Shown here: in pieces, positions 18,613 through 27,805 of the stretch
How the letters are laid out: every line of letters begins with the position of its first letter
Numbering within the stretch: the stretch's first letter is position 1
Origin: an uncultured Anaerolineae bacterium
GTDB taxonomy: Bacteria > Chloroflexota > Anaerolineae > Aggregatilineales > Phototrophicaceae
Assembly: GCA_937995825.1 (NCBI GenBank)
Contig: CALKJO010000005.1
Coordinates: 142,916 to 206,915, forward strand
Direction: 5' to 3'
Length of the DNA stretch: 64,000 nucleotides
Notes under the pieces: generated by a model
What the model was told of the DNA's origin: nothing
Databases searched by the model: none
Seen by the model: the letters and a program-made list of their open reading frames with translations, nothing else
Translations under genes and position numbers: made by a program

Positions 18613-19785
18613 TTACGGGAAAACGATATACGGTTCGACAGTCGGCAGCGGGAACGCCGCCCAAACATTGATGACCGGCATGTCGCCCAATGCCGTGAAG
18701 AACGGCAGATTGAGCAGCAAGCGGTGCTGCCAATGCATCTCGACAATCACGATGCCCTGGTTCGGCAGCATTTCACGCCGCGACTGATCCACCGGTCCCA
18801 GCGGGCTGTTGAGGTTGAAATTAGGCAGGTTCATCAACTGCTCAACCCGCTGCATCGTCCAAAGCGACCCGATGCAGCGCGTCCCTGGTATCCGATGATG
18901 TCCGAACCATGAAAAGCCGACTTGTTTCTCAGCATCCTCGATGGTTGCTGCCGTCGGATCGTAGCCGACGAGTTCGCTGTATTCATTCTCGATTTCGAAC
19001 AGCGGGTTGATTGCCGGCGCACCAGGTGAGAGAGCGCGGTCAACCAAGCCATTCTCATTGAAATCGAAGGGATCACGCGGTTCGAGCGGGACGAGCTGCG
19101 CATTTCCGCCTGCATCCTCGGTCACATCGCATTCATTGGCGTTGGTAGGATAGCGACCGACCACTACCATCTGCGGGACATCCTCTAGGATGGGGCGGTT
19201 TGCGCCGAGCCAAGGCGGATCGCCGCCAGTGCGGCTCGGCTTATCCGGATTGTTGCGGCGCGGATCGACGCGCGCCACCGCAAAGCCGGAAATGATGATG
19301 TCGTCCACGCCGTTGTCCTCCAGGCGAAGCGGCGGCATCGAGCGCAGCATGATGCAGATGACCGAGTCGTAGAAGCCGATGGCATCCGAGAAATTCGGGA
19401 TGGTCTCAGTGCAAAGCCCGGTCACCGGGTTGTAGTTGCGCGAACGCAGCCGAGCATTGTTGTCGCCATTGGCAGCATTCTCCGGCATGTGATACTCTGC
19501 CGACGGTAGCCAACTATTGGGAACGTACGTATGGACGTTATTCCATGACAGCGGCGAAAGCTGATCAGTGAACGTGGTTGCGCGGCGCGCGCCTGCGCGG
19601 GTTACGTCAAGCAGGTTGAGATAATTGTTGGCAAACCAGCCGATTTCAGTCAGACCCGCCAGCATGATGATCAGAATTGGGGTGATCAGCGCCAACTCGA
19701 CGACGCTCTGACCGGACTGGCGCTTGCCGTAGACAGCGGGCGTTCCGTCTAGAATTCGTATGATCGTGAGCAGTAACTTTCGCAT
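18613..19785 (-). CDS. TadE-like pilus assembly protein
   Basis: 390 residues from ATG 19785 (GAGAG upstream). The frame is open to 19944, but the extra part is not protein-like. TadE domain: RQSGQSVVELALITPILIIM, then EIGWFANNYLNLLDVTRAGARRAT. The remainder is an extracytoplasmic region of about 330 residues without recognisable folds. It is the first gene of a three-gene pilus-accessory operon reading leftwards. The cognate Tad motor genes lie about 26 kb away on the other strand. Confidence 0.75.
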   Translation of the reverse strand: MRKLLLTIIRILDGTPAVYGKRQSGQSVVELALITPILIIMLAGLTEIGWFANNYLNLLDVTRAGARRATTFTDQLSPLSWNNVHTYVPNSWLPSAEYHMPENAANGDNNARLRSRNYNPVTGLCTETIPNFSDAIGFYDSVICIMLRSMPPLRLEDNGVDDIIISGFAVARVDPRRNNPDKPSRTGGDPPWLGANRPILEDVPQMVVVGRYPTNANECDVTEDAGGNAQLVPLEPRDPFDFNENGLVDRALSPGAPAINPLFEIENEYSELVGYDPTAATIEDAEKQVGFSWFGHHRIPGTRCIGSLWTMQRVEQLMNLPNFNLNSPLGPVDQSRREMLPNQGIVIVEMHWQHRLLLNLPFFTALGDMPVINVWAAFPLPTVEPYIVFP

Positions 19786-19857
19786 CGCGCACTCTCGAAA
19801 ATGATTTTGACCCACCCAGAGTGATACTGCGAGTGCAATATCTTTACCCGCAAAACC

Positions 19858-19863
19858 ATCATA
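19858..19863 (-). promoter_or_regulatory. Possible extended -10 element for the TadE/TadG operon
   Basis: On the minus strand the sequence TGG-TATGAT reads as an extended -10 element (TGn plus a 5/6 match), about 73 bp before the proposed ATG. No convincing -35 is seen. The call is weak. Confidence 0.25.
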
Positions 19864-19944
19864 CCATAAGCATCTGTCACCAACTGCGCTGGTAGTGTGA
19901 AGAAGTTGATCGGATTTTGTAGAGATATTCGGATAGTGAGGCAC

Positions 19945-19971
19945 AAAAAAGGATGCGCCAGCCGCGCATCC
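19945..19971 (-). terminator. Rho-independent terminator after the response regulator
   Basis: On the minus strand an 8-bp GC stem (GGATGCGC with GCGCATCC, arms 19951-19958 and 19964-19971, 5-nt loop) is followed by six T (19950-19945). It lies 4 bp after the regulator stop codon. Confidence 0.85.
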
Positions 19972-19975
19972 CGAG

Positions 19976-20722
19976 TTATCTAGGCTTGCTTAGAGCGCTT
20001 CCGCCTTGTTCCGCGGCGTGATAAGCGCGCTGGTCAAACAGCGCGTGCGCCTTAAGGACATAGCCGCGTCCATGCCGTGATTGCAGAATCATTGGGCGCT
20101 CCGGATCAAGCTCGATCTTGAGGCGCAGATTGCGAATATGGTTGCGAACAAGCGCCGAGTCGCCGACACCATTGGGATAGTGCCAGACATGGGTGAGCAG
20201 GTCTTCAGGCGTATGCAGTCGAAACGGACGCTCACACAGATACTTCAGCAGCTCATACTCGACCGGCGTGAGACTGATCTCACGGTCGTTGATATAAACG
20301 TAGTGATTATCCGGCACGAAGCGAATCAGAGTCCCGCCGTCAGACTGAAGAAGCATCGAACGGCGCAAATGCGCGCGCACACGCGCCGCCAGTTCGCGCG
20401 GTTGAAACGGTTTGCGAATGTAATCATCCCCGCCACTCTCAAAGGCGTCAACCACGCTGTGCGTTGCGCTTAAACTGGTCAAAAAGAGGATTGGGATTTT
20501 AGCGGTGTGTGAATGGTCGCGCAGCGTGCGGCAAAGTGCTGCTCCGTCCATATCCGGCAGAGCCATGTCAATGATGACTAGATCAGGGCGACCAACTTTC
20601 AGAAATTCAAGCGCATCACGCGCGGTCTGGGCGCGCGTGATGTAGTATCCTTCACGTTTAAGGACAACCTCAACCACATTGACCAACTGCTCATCATCAT
20701 CGACGATCAGTATTTCATGCAT
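19976..20722 (-). CDS. OmpR/PhoB-type response regulator
   Basis: About 248 residues. Receiver: EILIVDDDEQ at the start, phospho-acceptor Asp in LVIIDMALPDMDG, and switch Lys in DYIRKPF. Winged-helix effector: SLTPVEYELLKYLCERPF, then NHIRNLRLKIE and the wing SRHGRGYVLK. I use ATG 20722; a GTG four codons upstream is possible and neither has a clear ribosome site. It lies 97 bp behind the other regulator of the cluster and ends in its own terminator, so it may be co-transcribed with the kinase or independent. Confidence 0.9.
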   Translation of the reverse strand: MHEILIVDDDEQLVNVVEVVLKREGYYITRAQTARDALEFLKVGRPDLVIIDMALPDMDGAALCRTLRDHSHTAKIPILFLTSLSATHSVVDAFESGGDDYIRKPFQPRELAARVRAHLRRSMLLQSDGGTLIRFVPDNHYVYINDREISLTPVEYELLKYLCERPFRLHTPEDLLTHVWHYPNGVGDSALVRNHIRNLRLKIELDPERPMILQSRHGRGYVLKAHALFDQRAYHAAEQGGSALSKPR

Positions 20723-20731
20723 AGCTGTTGA

Positions 20732-20790
20732 CACCGAGACGGAAAATAGGCTTGAGCCAAGTATAGTCGAACTCGAACCGAATCTCGGTG
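20732..20790. repeat. Inverted repeat in the leader of the response regulator
   Basis: CACCGAGA at 20732-20739 is mirrored by TCTCGGTG at 20783-20790, enclosing a small GGCTTGAGCC hairpin. It fills most of the spacer between the two regulator genes. It could be a protein-binding site or an RNA structure in the leader; the arms are only 8 bp. Confidence 0.35.
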
Positions 20791-20819
20791 GGTAAGATGT
20801 GAAATATTCATGAATTCAT

Positions 20820-21509
20820 TTATTCACTGGCGATCATGTAGCCGACGCCGTGAATGGTGCGAATGTAACGCCGGTCGGTCGAACGCTCAATTTTGGCGCG
20901 CAGATTGCGAATATGCGCTCTTACCAAGTCGGGATCACCGGTATTAAAGGGGTATTCCCAGACCGCCTGAAGCAGATGCGCGGGCGACAGCGCCTGATCG
21001 GGATGCTCCATCATGTAGCGCAGCAGGCGATGCTCAGTCAAGGTGAGCTGGATCGGCTCGTCATCGATGAAGACCTGATAGGTGAACGAGTCTAGTCGCA
21101 GATCGCCGACCTGAAGCGTGGCGTTGTTGGCTTTTTCCCGCGAGCCACGACGCAGCAGCGCGGCGATGCGTGCGCGCAGTTCCGCCAGCTCAGACGACTT
21201 AACCACGTAATCGTCCGCGCCTGCGTCCAGCCCATTGACGATGTCCTCTGTTGCGCCTTTGGCTGTGAGAAAGAGGATCGGCAGCGCAACATACCGCGGA
21301 TGGCTGCGAAGCTGGCGGCAGATCGTGATCCCGTCGATCTCTGGCATGATAATGTCGAGGATCAGCAGATCGGGCAGCCGCTCTTCCAGAACCTGATTGA
21401 GGTTTAACCCAGAATTCAGCAGTGTCACATCATAGTGTTCATGCCTGAGGACACGCCCCAGCGTTTCAAGCACTTCCTGATCATCGTCGACTACAATCAC
21501 GTGTGGCAT
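20820..21509 (-). CDS. OmpR/PhoB-type response regulator paired with the GAF kinase
   Basis: 229 residues. Receiver: [11 protein letters not shown], phospho-acceptor Asp in LLILDIIMPEIDG, and switch Lys in DYVVKSSEL, where the usual Pro after Lys is Ser. The winged helix shows QLTLTEHRLLRYMMEHP, RAHIRNLRAKIE and TIHGVGYMI. The start overlaps the kinase stop by 13 nt, so this is the direct partner of the kinase. Like its neighbour it is about 230-250 residues, normal for the family. Confidence 0.9.
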   Translation of the reverse strand: MPHVIVVDDDQEVLETLGRVLRHEHYDVTLLNSGLNLNQVLEERLPDLLILDIIMPEIDGITICRQLRSHPRYVALPILFLTAKGATEDIVNGLDAGADDYVVKSSELAELRARIAALLRRGSREKANNATLQVGDLRLDSFTYQVFIDDEPIQLTLTEHRLLRYMMEHPDQALSPAHLLQAVWEYPFNTGDPDLVRAHIRNLRAKIERSTDRRYIRTIHGVGYMIASE

Positions 21510-24073
21510 ATCGGCACTCCCTGCATAATCGGCAGCCGGATAATAAAGCGCGTTCCCAGTTCTTCCTGACTGTCAACCGCAATTGTCCCGCCTACCCGCT
21601 CGACAACCTGACGACAGATATGCAGACCAATCCCTGTCCCCTCCCCGACCTTCTTGGTGGTGAAGAACGGCTTGAAAATCTTATCGCGTATCGCTTCGGG
21701 GATGCCCGATCCGTTATCCCAGACCACCACCTCCACCTCTGGATCACCCTCACGCCAGTGAACATCAATACCGATCTGAGCGTCAGGGCGACCGACAAGC
21801 GCGTCGTGCGCGTTAATGAGCAGGTTCAGCCAGACATCATCCAGCTCACCTCTAGATGCATACACTGGCGGTGGCGGCGTATCGATTGTGCCGACGCGAA
21901 CCCGAATGCGATCCCGTTCGATGTAAGACTTGACTAAGGCAACCGTCTCCTCAATCGTGGTTACCACATCGATTGGTTCGGGGGGATTGCGGTCAGTGTC
22001 GAAGCGCGCGCTCGCCAGCAAACGCCGCACTACCGTTGACGCGCGCTTCCCCGCGCGCAGAATAGCGTTGAGAGAATGACGCATCTCGTCGTCAATATCC
22101 GTTCGATCCAAAAGCAGCTGGCTGTCCAGCACAATTGTTGCCACCGGATTGTTGATCTGATGGGCAACCGCCGCCGCCAGTTCGCCGATAGCAGAGAGGC
22201 GCTCGGTCTGAATCAGACGCGCCTGTGTGTCCTGAAGTTCACGCAGGCTGGTTTCAAGATCAAGCAGCAGCCGGGCGTTTGCCAACGCCATTGACGCCTG
22301 GGCGATCAAGGCGCGCGCCAGCTCGACCTCGCGAGCAGTGAACTGGCGCTGTTCTGACAAGTCGCCGAACACTACGAGTCCCTGACGCTCCCCGTGATAC
22401 ACCATAGCAATTGCCAGCAAAGATCGGCAGCCGCAGCTTTCAAGCAGCTTCCGCCCGCCTGGAGTTAAGCTGCTGCCAGATCGCTGCACCAGCGGACGAT
22501 CCTCCTCAATGATCGCCATAATGTCGGAAAAAGCGCGCAGATCAAGCGAACGACGCGTGCCAATAAGCGCCTCACGTCCAATTGACATCACGAGTCGTGG
22601 AAATGCGTCAGCGCCTGCCATCAACGCCAGGTCAAGCATTTGCGCATCGAGCAATCTGACGATCTCTTGTGCCTGGCGGTAATGACGTTCCGTCACTCCC
22701 GCTGCCAGTCCGGTAACCAGTTCAAGCGCGGCGCGACCAGCGCGCCCCGCTTGTTGAAGCGCTCGCTCCGCTTGTTCGCGTGTTGCAACGACAGCGCGGA
22801 GCAGCCCATAAACCCGCTCTCCACCTTTGATTGGAATCAGCATCCGGGTCGCGCCATCATTTTCTGAAATGACAGGGCGGCGTGCATCCAGCATAGTATC
22901 GAGCAAAGCCTGATCGTCGGAACTGAGCGGCATATCCGCGCCCGATGGATAGCCTTTCTCAAACGCGCGCGCCATCGAGACCAAACGCTGCTCATCCCGA
23001 TTCCACTGGTAGACTTCTGCATGATGGACATCGATCACTTTGAGAAGCTGATTGCAGATATTCAACAGCAGCACATCCAGGGAGAGGCTCTCGTTGATTG
23101 CCAGACTTGCGTCGACCAGCGCCTTGAGTTCGCGATTGCGCTGGATACTTTCCTCATGAACGCGGGCATTTTCGATGGCAATAGCGGCATACGCAGCCAG
23201 GTTGAGCAGCAGCTCCTGATGGCGAAGGTCGAACAGATTGTCTTTGTTCTTATTGCTCACACCCAGAACACCGATCGTACTGCCTTTAAGCCCAATCGGC
23301 ACGTAGAGCAAAGAGTTGACAAAATACTCCGTTTTGACTTTGAGAGGCCCGCTTGCGCCGATCAAAGCCGGCTGACCACTCCGAAACACTTCACCAGCAA
23401 GCGTGTCGCGGGTTTTCACGCGAAAGTTGCGCGCTATTTCCTGGTCGATACCAACGCGGGCGCGCAGGTACAGCTCGCTGTTGTCGCCATCGGGCATCAG
23501 GATCATGCCTTCATCCGCGTCGGTGAGCCGCCGCGCTGCGCCAACCACACGATTCAGCACCTCGCTCAAGTCCAGCACTTCGGTGAGCGAACGACCCAAC
23601 GCGAGCAGCGTCTCCACTTCCTCGTCTCGACGATCCGACAGCGCGCTCATCAGCCCTTGTGAAGATACCCGACTCGGTAAATTGAGCGGCGCAGTGTTAA
23701 CAAGACCATCCTGTATGGGAGATTGGGTGAACCGCCGAAGCTTGGCAAGCAGCACATCCTGGTCAAGCGTGGTCACGATTTCCGCCCGCGTGCGCCGCGC
23801 ATTGATATCCCCCAACGCATCGGAGACATAGGCGATCAAAGGCGGCGCATTCTCAACATCAGCCAAAGCGACGATCGTCGCTTCGCGTGTCCAGCGGTCG
23901 AACATAGCAGCATCAACGATAGCAGCCGCGATCTTATCCTGAATGATCGCGCACAAAGCATCTCGATGAGAGAAGGCGAACTGAAGCTCCCAGCCATGAT
24001 CAGTGAGGGCGCGCTTAATTTGCAGCGCCAGATCATAATCACCAGCAACGATTAGGAGTGTCTGCGCGCCCAT
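21497..24073 (-). CDS. Cytoplasmic GAF-domain sensor histidine kinase with receiver-like N-terminus
   Basis: 858 residues, no membrane segments. Residues 1-120 resemble a receiver ([32 protein letters not shown]) but lack a clear acidic pocket. Three GAF domains follow (about 155-305, 320-430 and 470-600). The H-box [18 protein letters not shown] has the phospho-His at about 638. The ATPase shows LLINAHDAL (N-box), DNGSGIPE (G1) and [15 protein letters not shown] (G2). A GAGG ribosome site precedes ATG 24073. It probably senses a soluble signal (redox, nucleotide or ligand) and phosphorylates the overlapping regulator. The PspA-like gene 7 nt upstream suggests an envelope-stress input. Confidence 0.9.
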   Translation of the reverse strand: MGAQTLLIVAGDYDLALQIKRALTDHGWELQFAFSHRDALCAIIQDKIAAAIVDAAMFDRWTREATIVALADVENAPPLIAYVSDALGDINARRTRAEIVTTLDQDVLLAKLRRFTQSPIQDGLVNTAPLNLPSRVSSQGLMSALSDRRDEEVETLLALGRSLTEVLDLSEVLNRVVGAARRLTDADEGMILMPDGDNSELYLRARVGIDQEIARNFRVKTRDTLAGEVFRSGQPALIGASGPLKVKTEYFVNSLLYVPIGLKGSTIGVLGVSNKNKDNLFDLRHQELLLNLAAYAAIAIENARVHEESIQRNRELKALVDASLAINESLSLDVLLLNICNQLLKVIDVHHAEVYQWNRDEQRLVSMARAFEKGYPSGADMPLSSDDQALLDTMLDARRPVISENDGATRMLIPIKGGERVYGLLRAVVATREQAERALQQAGRAGRAALELVTGLAAGVTERHYRQAQEIVRLLDAQMLDLALMAGADAFPRLVMSIGREALIGTRRSLDLRAFSDIMAIIEEDRPLVQRSGSSLTPGGRKLLESCGCRSLLAIAMVYHGERQGLVVFGDLSEQRQFTAREVELARALIAQASMALANARLLLDLETSLRELQDTQARLIQTERLSAIGELAAAVAHQINNPVATIVLDSQLLLDRTDIDDEMRHSLNAILRAGKRASTVVRRLLASARFDTDRNPPEPIDVVTTIEETVALVKSYIERDRIRVRVGTIDTPPPPVYASRGELDDVWLNLLINAHDALVGRPDAQIGIDVHWREGDPEVEVVVWDNGSGIPEAIRDKIFKPFFTTKKVGEGTGIGLHICRQVVERVGGTIAVDSQEELGTRFIIRLPIMQGVPICHT

Positions 24074-24080
24074 TTCTACC

Positions 24081-24692
24081 TCAGGGTTTACTCAGACGAC
24101 GCACTCGCTCGGAAAGATCATCATCGGGCTTCGCTTGCGCTGGCGGCTGGGTCGGCGCGCTGACCTTTTCACGCGCCTGACGCAGCACATCCGCCATCGA
24201 TACTGCCGCTGCCTCTACACCCGCTTCAGCGGCTGCGGCGGTCTTCTCGTGCGCCGTTGTCTGCATTTCAGCACGGCTGTCCGCTATCACTGCGTCAAGT
24301 AAATTGACACGCTGGATCAAGTCCTGCGTGACCCATTGATGCGCCTTCAGGTCGGATCGCGCCATTTCAAGACGGCGCTCAGCAGATTTGAGCTGCTCAA
24401 CAGCATAGCGCGCGCCGCCTTCGTCGCCGCGCATGACCGCCTCATCCGCCTGACGGTTCCACTGCGTGATCTCCTGCTCAAGCGCGCGCACTTGGTCGCT
24501 CAGCCGTCCTTCATACTCGACCGCCTCATTCACCCGTTCGCGCAAGCGCGCCACTTCTTTGTCGATATCTTTTCCGAGGCGCTCTGGTGACCGGCGGCGG
24601 CGCTGTGGAGCCGCCGGGTTGATCGCTTCCGGAATTGCGTCGTTTAGTCCTGCCCGAATCAAGAGACTCAGTTTTTTGAAAAGGTCAGCCAT
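24081..24692 (-). CDS. pspA: PspA/IM30-like membrane-associated coiled-coil protein
   Basis: About 204 residues from ATG 24692 (GAGGT upstream). The start ADLFKKLSLLIRAGLNDAI matches the amphipathic N-terminal helix of PspA/IM30, followed by a long charged coiled coil (about 45-155) and an Ala/Pro-rich tail ending ERVRRLSKP. Members bind stressed membrane as ESCRT-III-like oligomers. The linker PEAINPAAPQRRRRSPERL after the first helix is longer and more basic than usual. It is the first gene of a PspA-kinase-regulator unit. Confidence 0.75.
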   Translation of the reverse strand: MADLFKKLSLLIRAGLNDAIPEAINPAAPQRRRRSPERLGKDIDKEVARLRERVNEAVEYEGRLSDQVRALEQEITQWNRQADEAVMRGDEGGARYAVEQLKSAERRLEMARSDLKAHQWVTQDLIQRVNLLDAVIADSRAEMQTTAHEKTAAAAEAGVEAAAVSMADVLRQAREKVSAPTQPPAQAKPDDDLSERVRRLSKP

Positions 24693-24728
24693 TGGTTGCG
24701 ACCTCGATGGCACAAAAGAATAACGAAT

Positions 24729-24757
24729 ATTGTAAATTTATTACTACTACGACGCAA
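24729..24757 (-). promoter_or_regulatory. Likely sigma-A type promoter of the PspA-kinase-regulator unit
   Basis: Minus strand: TTGCGT (24757-24752), 17-bp spacer, TACAAT (24734-24729). Predicted start of transcription about 30 nt before the pspA-like ATG. The spacing is ideal, the -10 is 5/6 and the -35 only 3/6. Confidence 0.45.
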
Positions 24758-24768
24758 TGGGACTTAAA

Positions 24769-26298
24769 TTAGCAGGATCGATCCCAGGCGATACGGTAGA
24801 CTTTCATGTTACTGCCGCCTGACACAGGAGCGAGCGCGCCGCCTGTGTTGAAAATCAGACAGAGACGCGGATCGCTGAGGTCGTCGTTGGGAACCTGATC
24901 ATCCAGCGCCATTAGGTAGGCTGCGCCGCGCTCCTCCATCAGCGCCCACACCGCATCACCATCGAACAAGATCGGGATGACCTCCGGCGTCACCAGACCG
25001 GCAATATCAAGGATCGGGCGGGGCGCGAAGTAGCCGAGCGCGCCGATGTCATGCACAGCCAGCAGATCGTCCGGCGCGAGATGATCGCGCACCCAGCGCG
25101 CCGCCGTGACCATCTCCTGATCGATGATCGCCACATCCTGACGATACGCGGATAGACCCAGCGTGAACGCGAAGGTGACAAAGAGCGCCGCTGTCGATCC
25201 CGCCAGGGTGCGCGCCAGCACACGCCCGATCAATGAGCGCAGCGCGCGCTGGTACAGCCACGCTGAGCCGATCACGCCGGCGATAATCCAGGTCGGGAGG
25301 GCTGGAATGATGTAGCGCCCGTGCTGAAAAGGCAGCGGCAGGCGCGCCGCATACAGCGCAATCAGGGCGAGCGTCCAGATCACGGGCAGGAGCCACAGCG
25401 CCGCCGTCCGGCGGCTGGTGAAGGCAATCACAGTGTAAACCAACAACCCCGGCAGCAGCAGGATTTGACCGCCCGCGAACAGCGGCTCGATCAGAAACTG
25501 CAGCCGCCAAGTGTAGTCCATTGCAAGCAGCGGCGCTGCCCAAGCCTGTTTGGCTGCCGCTGTGTTAGGCAGCAGTCCGCCAGTCATACTGAGATTGAAG
25601 GCGAGATACGGGGCGAGCGTGATCAAAAAACCGACTCCGCCGGCAGCTCCCCACAGGATCACGCCGCGCCAGGTCAGATTGGGTCGGGCGATCAGCATCG
25701 CCGCGCCAATCAGCGCGACCAACAGCGCGCCTTCGGGACGCGCCAGCGTGAGCAGCCCCGCCAGCACACCAAACAGCGCACCGTCAATGATCACCAGCCC
25801 GAATAACGGACGCGCCGAGTCGATCCAGCGCCAAACATAGGCAGTGCAGCCCAGAATCAACAGGCAAAAGATCGCTGTTTCCATGCCCGATGCGCCTGAC
25901 CAGATGAGATGCCATGCCAGCACGAGCGTCAGCCCGCTCAATGTGCCGATGCCTTTCATGCCAGGTATGAACATTGCGCCAGCTCTCATCCCCATCCAGC
26001 GCCCGATCACAGCCGTCCCACCGAGCGCAAGTGCGCCTATACCGTGCGTCCAAAGCGCAAATGGGACTCCGAGCGCATAGCCAAGCGCCAGCATGACAGT
26101 ATACAGTGGCGATGTCGAAGCAGCGCTCGGCACATTGGGGACAAACGCCCACTGACCAGTCAGCGCAAGATTGCGCGCGTAGGTCTGGTGAATCCAGCTG
26201 TCATCGAGCGGAAAGCCGCCGCCCGCCGATACAGTATAAAGCGCCACCAACGCCAGCGCTGCCAGCAGCAAGATCAGGTCAATCCAACGCAATCGCAT
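24769..26298 (-). CDS. Polytopic GT-C-type glycosyltransferase-like membrane protein
   Basis: About 509 residues with about ten membrane helices. The first outside loop has FPLDDSWIHQTYARNLA, the acidic DDxxxH arrangement of GT-C enzymes, followed by SAASTSPLYTVMLALGY as seen in ArnT/PMT-like relatives. I use ATG 26298 (GGAGG 11 nt upstream); ATG 26316 is possible. It overlaps the upstream gene by 20 nt. It is the last gene of an eight-gene membrane operon. The donor is likely a polyprenyl-phosphate sugar, by family analogy only. Confidence 0.75.
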   Translation of the reverse strand: MRLRWIDLILLLAALALVALYTVSAGGGFPLDDSWIHQTYARNLALTGQWAFVPNVPSAASTSPLYTVMLALGYALGVPFALWTHGIGALALGGTAVIGRWMGMRAGAMFIPGMKGIGTLSGLTLVLAWHLIWSGASGMETAIFCLLILGCTAYVWRWIDSARPLFGLVIIDGALFGVLAGLLTLARPEGALLVALIGAAMLIARPNLTWRGVILWGAAGGVGFLITLAPYLAFNLSMTGGLLPNTAAAKQAWAAPLLAMDYTWRLQFLIEPLFAGGQILLLPGLLVYTVIAFTSRRTAALWLLPVIWTLALIALYAARLPLPFQHGRYIIPALPTWIIAGVIGSAWLYQRALRSLIGRVLARTLAGSTAALFVTFAFTLGLSAYRQDVAIIDQEMVTAARWVRDHLAPDDLLAVHDIGALGYFAPRPILDIAGLVTPEVIPILFDGDAVWALMEERGAAYLMALDDQVPNDDLSDPRLCLIFNTGGALAPVSGGSNMKVYRIAWDRSC

Positions 26299-27805
26299 AG
26301 ACTCGCGCGCCTCCATCGAATGGGATTGGGATAAGGTAGTCCGGAGTCGTGTCGAAAAGCGCCATGAGCGGCACAGGCACGGCTTCAGGCGACTCCAGAA
26401 TCAGATAATCGATCTGGTAGCGCGCCGCAATTCCAGGGATCGCATCCGGCGCGCTGTTTGGCAGGACAACCCCACCTCTACCTGTATGATAATACAAACC
26501 GGCTGGATCGTTGATCATGACTCGCGCATTGGTCGGGAGAAGCGCATCGAGCGCCGTGTAAAACGTGGGAGTCGGCGCATCATCAGGGACACGCCCCGCC
26601 GTGCCGAAGGTTAAACTTAACATCAGCGCCAGACCGACCAGCGCGGTCGAAAAGACTCGTTTCGCAGTCTGCGGACGCCAGCGCCGCCGCTTCGCCAGCC
26701 AATCGACCGCATCATCCACTCCCAGCATGCCGAGCGCTGCCCACCAGGGGACGAGCGCCGCCGCCGAATGGAACAAGCCGCCGCGATAGCCGGGAAACGG
26801 AAAGACAAGCGTCATGGCAGCGTGCAGACCGAGCGCGTAAAGCCCGAATGGGCGCAGAAATGGGTCGCGCCGCCGCTTCCAGAGCGCGATCAGCATCAGC
26901 GGCGTCATGGCGATCATGCCCTCGACCGCGACGAACGTCGCCAGATTGCTGACGAACGCCTCCCAGCGCGTCGCTGCAAAAGTCGCCAGCCCGTCAGCGA
27001 AGAAGTCGGCAGGCGATGCCGTTGGCGGGAAACTGAACAACTGGTTGTATTCGCGAATCCAGATCGTCATCGTCCCGCCGAGCGGGAGCGGCGACCCGAT
27101 TTCCGCCAGATTGCGCACAAACCAGGGCGTCATGACGATCAGATAGCCGAGGATCAGCAAGGCTATTAAACGAACGGGGCGGCGGCTGATCAGCCAGACG
27201 AATCCCGCCGTCAGCAGCAGCAGCACCCCGTCCGCCCGCGTCAGATGCCCCAATCCGGCGAACATACCCGCCGACAGCGCGATCCACCAGCGCGAGTCAC
27301 CCGCCGTCACCCGCCCCGCCAGCAGCAAACAGAGCGCGCCGACCAGCGCAAACGGCGTAAATGTGTCCATCGCGCCCCAGAAGCGCACAAAGTAGCCGCT
27401 GAAGAGCGCAATCAGTCCGGCAGCCCAGGCATGGCGCGCCGATTTTCCGAGCTGGGAACCGAGCGCAAAGCCGATGCCCGCTGTCCCCGCCAGCATCGGG
27501 ATGAACAAAAACTGTGCGGATGCGTGGCTGCCGGGCGCGCCGGAAAGCGCCATGCCAAGCGCGGCGATCAGCGAGGTCAGCGGCATCCAATACAAATGCG
27601 AGGGGTAAAGCACGCCGATTTCCGGCGCGCCGATGTATGTCCAAAGATATGTGTCGGTCAATCCATCGCCAGAAGCCAGCCGCACAGCCGCGTTGAAATG
27701 GTAGTAGGCATCGGGGTAATTGGGCGCACCGACCAGACGCACGATGATCGCCGCGCCGATCAAGGCAACAACAGCGAAAGCGATGGTGTGACGAACGCGG
27801 TTCAT
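26279..27805 (-). CDS. Polytopic GT-C-type glycosyltransferase-like membrane protein
   Basis: 508 residues from ATG 27805, which overlaps the preceding stop as ATGA (the frame extends upstream inside the previous gene and is not used). The first outside loop PNYPDAYYHFNAAVRLASGDG resembles the DxxYH acidic motif of STT3/GT-C proteins. About ten helices follow, then a soluble C-terminal part (about 430-508) with YHTGRGGVVLPNS. It is presumably a membrane glycosyltransferase acting outside the cell on a lipid-linked glycan or protein. Confidence 0.75.
   Translation of the reverse strand: MNRVRHTIAFAVVALIGAAIIVRLVGAPNYPDAYYHFNAAVRLASGDGLTDTYLWTYIGAPEIGVLYPSHLYWMPLTSLIAALGMALSGAPGSHASAQFLFIPMLAGTAGIGFALGSQLGKSARHAWAAGLIALFSGYFVRFWGAMDTFTPFALVGALCLLLAGRVTAGDSRWWIALSAGMFAGLGHLTRADGVLLLLTAGFVWLISRRPVRLIALLILGYLIVMTPWFVRNLAEIGSPLPLGGTMTIWIREYNQLFSFPPTASPADFFADGLATFAATRWEAFVSNLATFVAVEGMIAMTPLMLIALWKRRRDPFLRPFGLYALGLHAAMTLVFPFPGYRGGLFHSAAALVPWWAALGMLGVDDAVDWLAKRRRWRPQTAKRVFSTALVGLALMLSLTFGTAGRVPDDAPTPTFYTALDALLPTNARVMINDPAGLYYHTGRGGVVLPNSAPDAIPGIAARYQIDYLILESPEAVPVPLMALFDTTPDYLIPIPFDGGARVYAIALD

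Noticed and set aside
19799..19900. Possible c-di-GMP riboswitch ahead of the TadE operon
   Set aside because: The leader is of suitable length but does not show the conserved GEMM core or a clear paired architecture.
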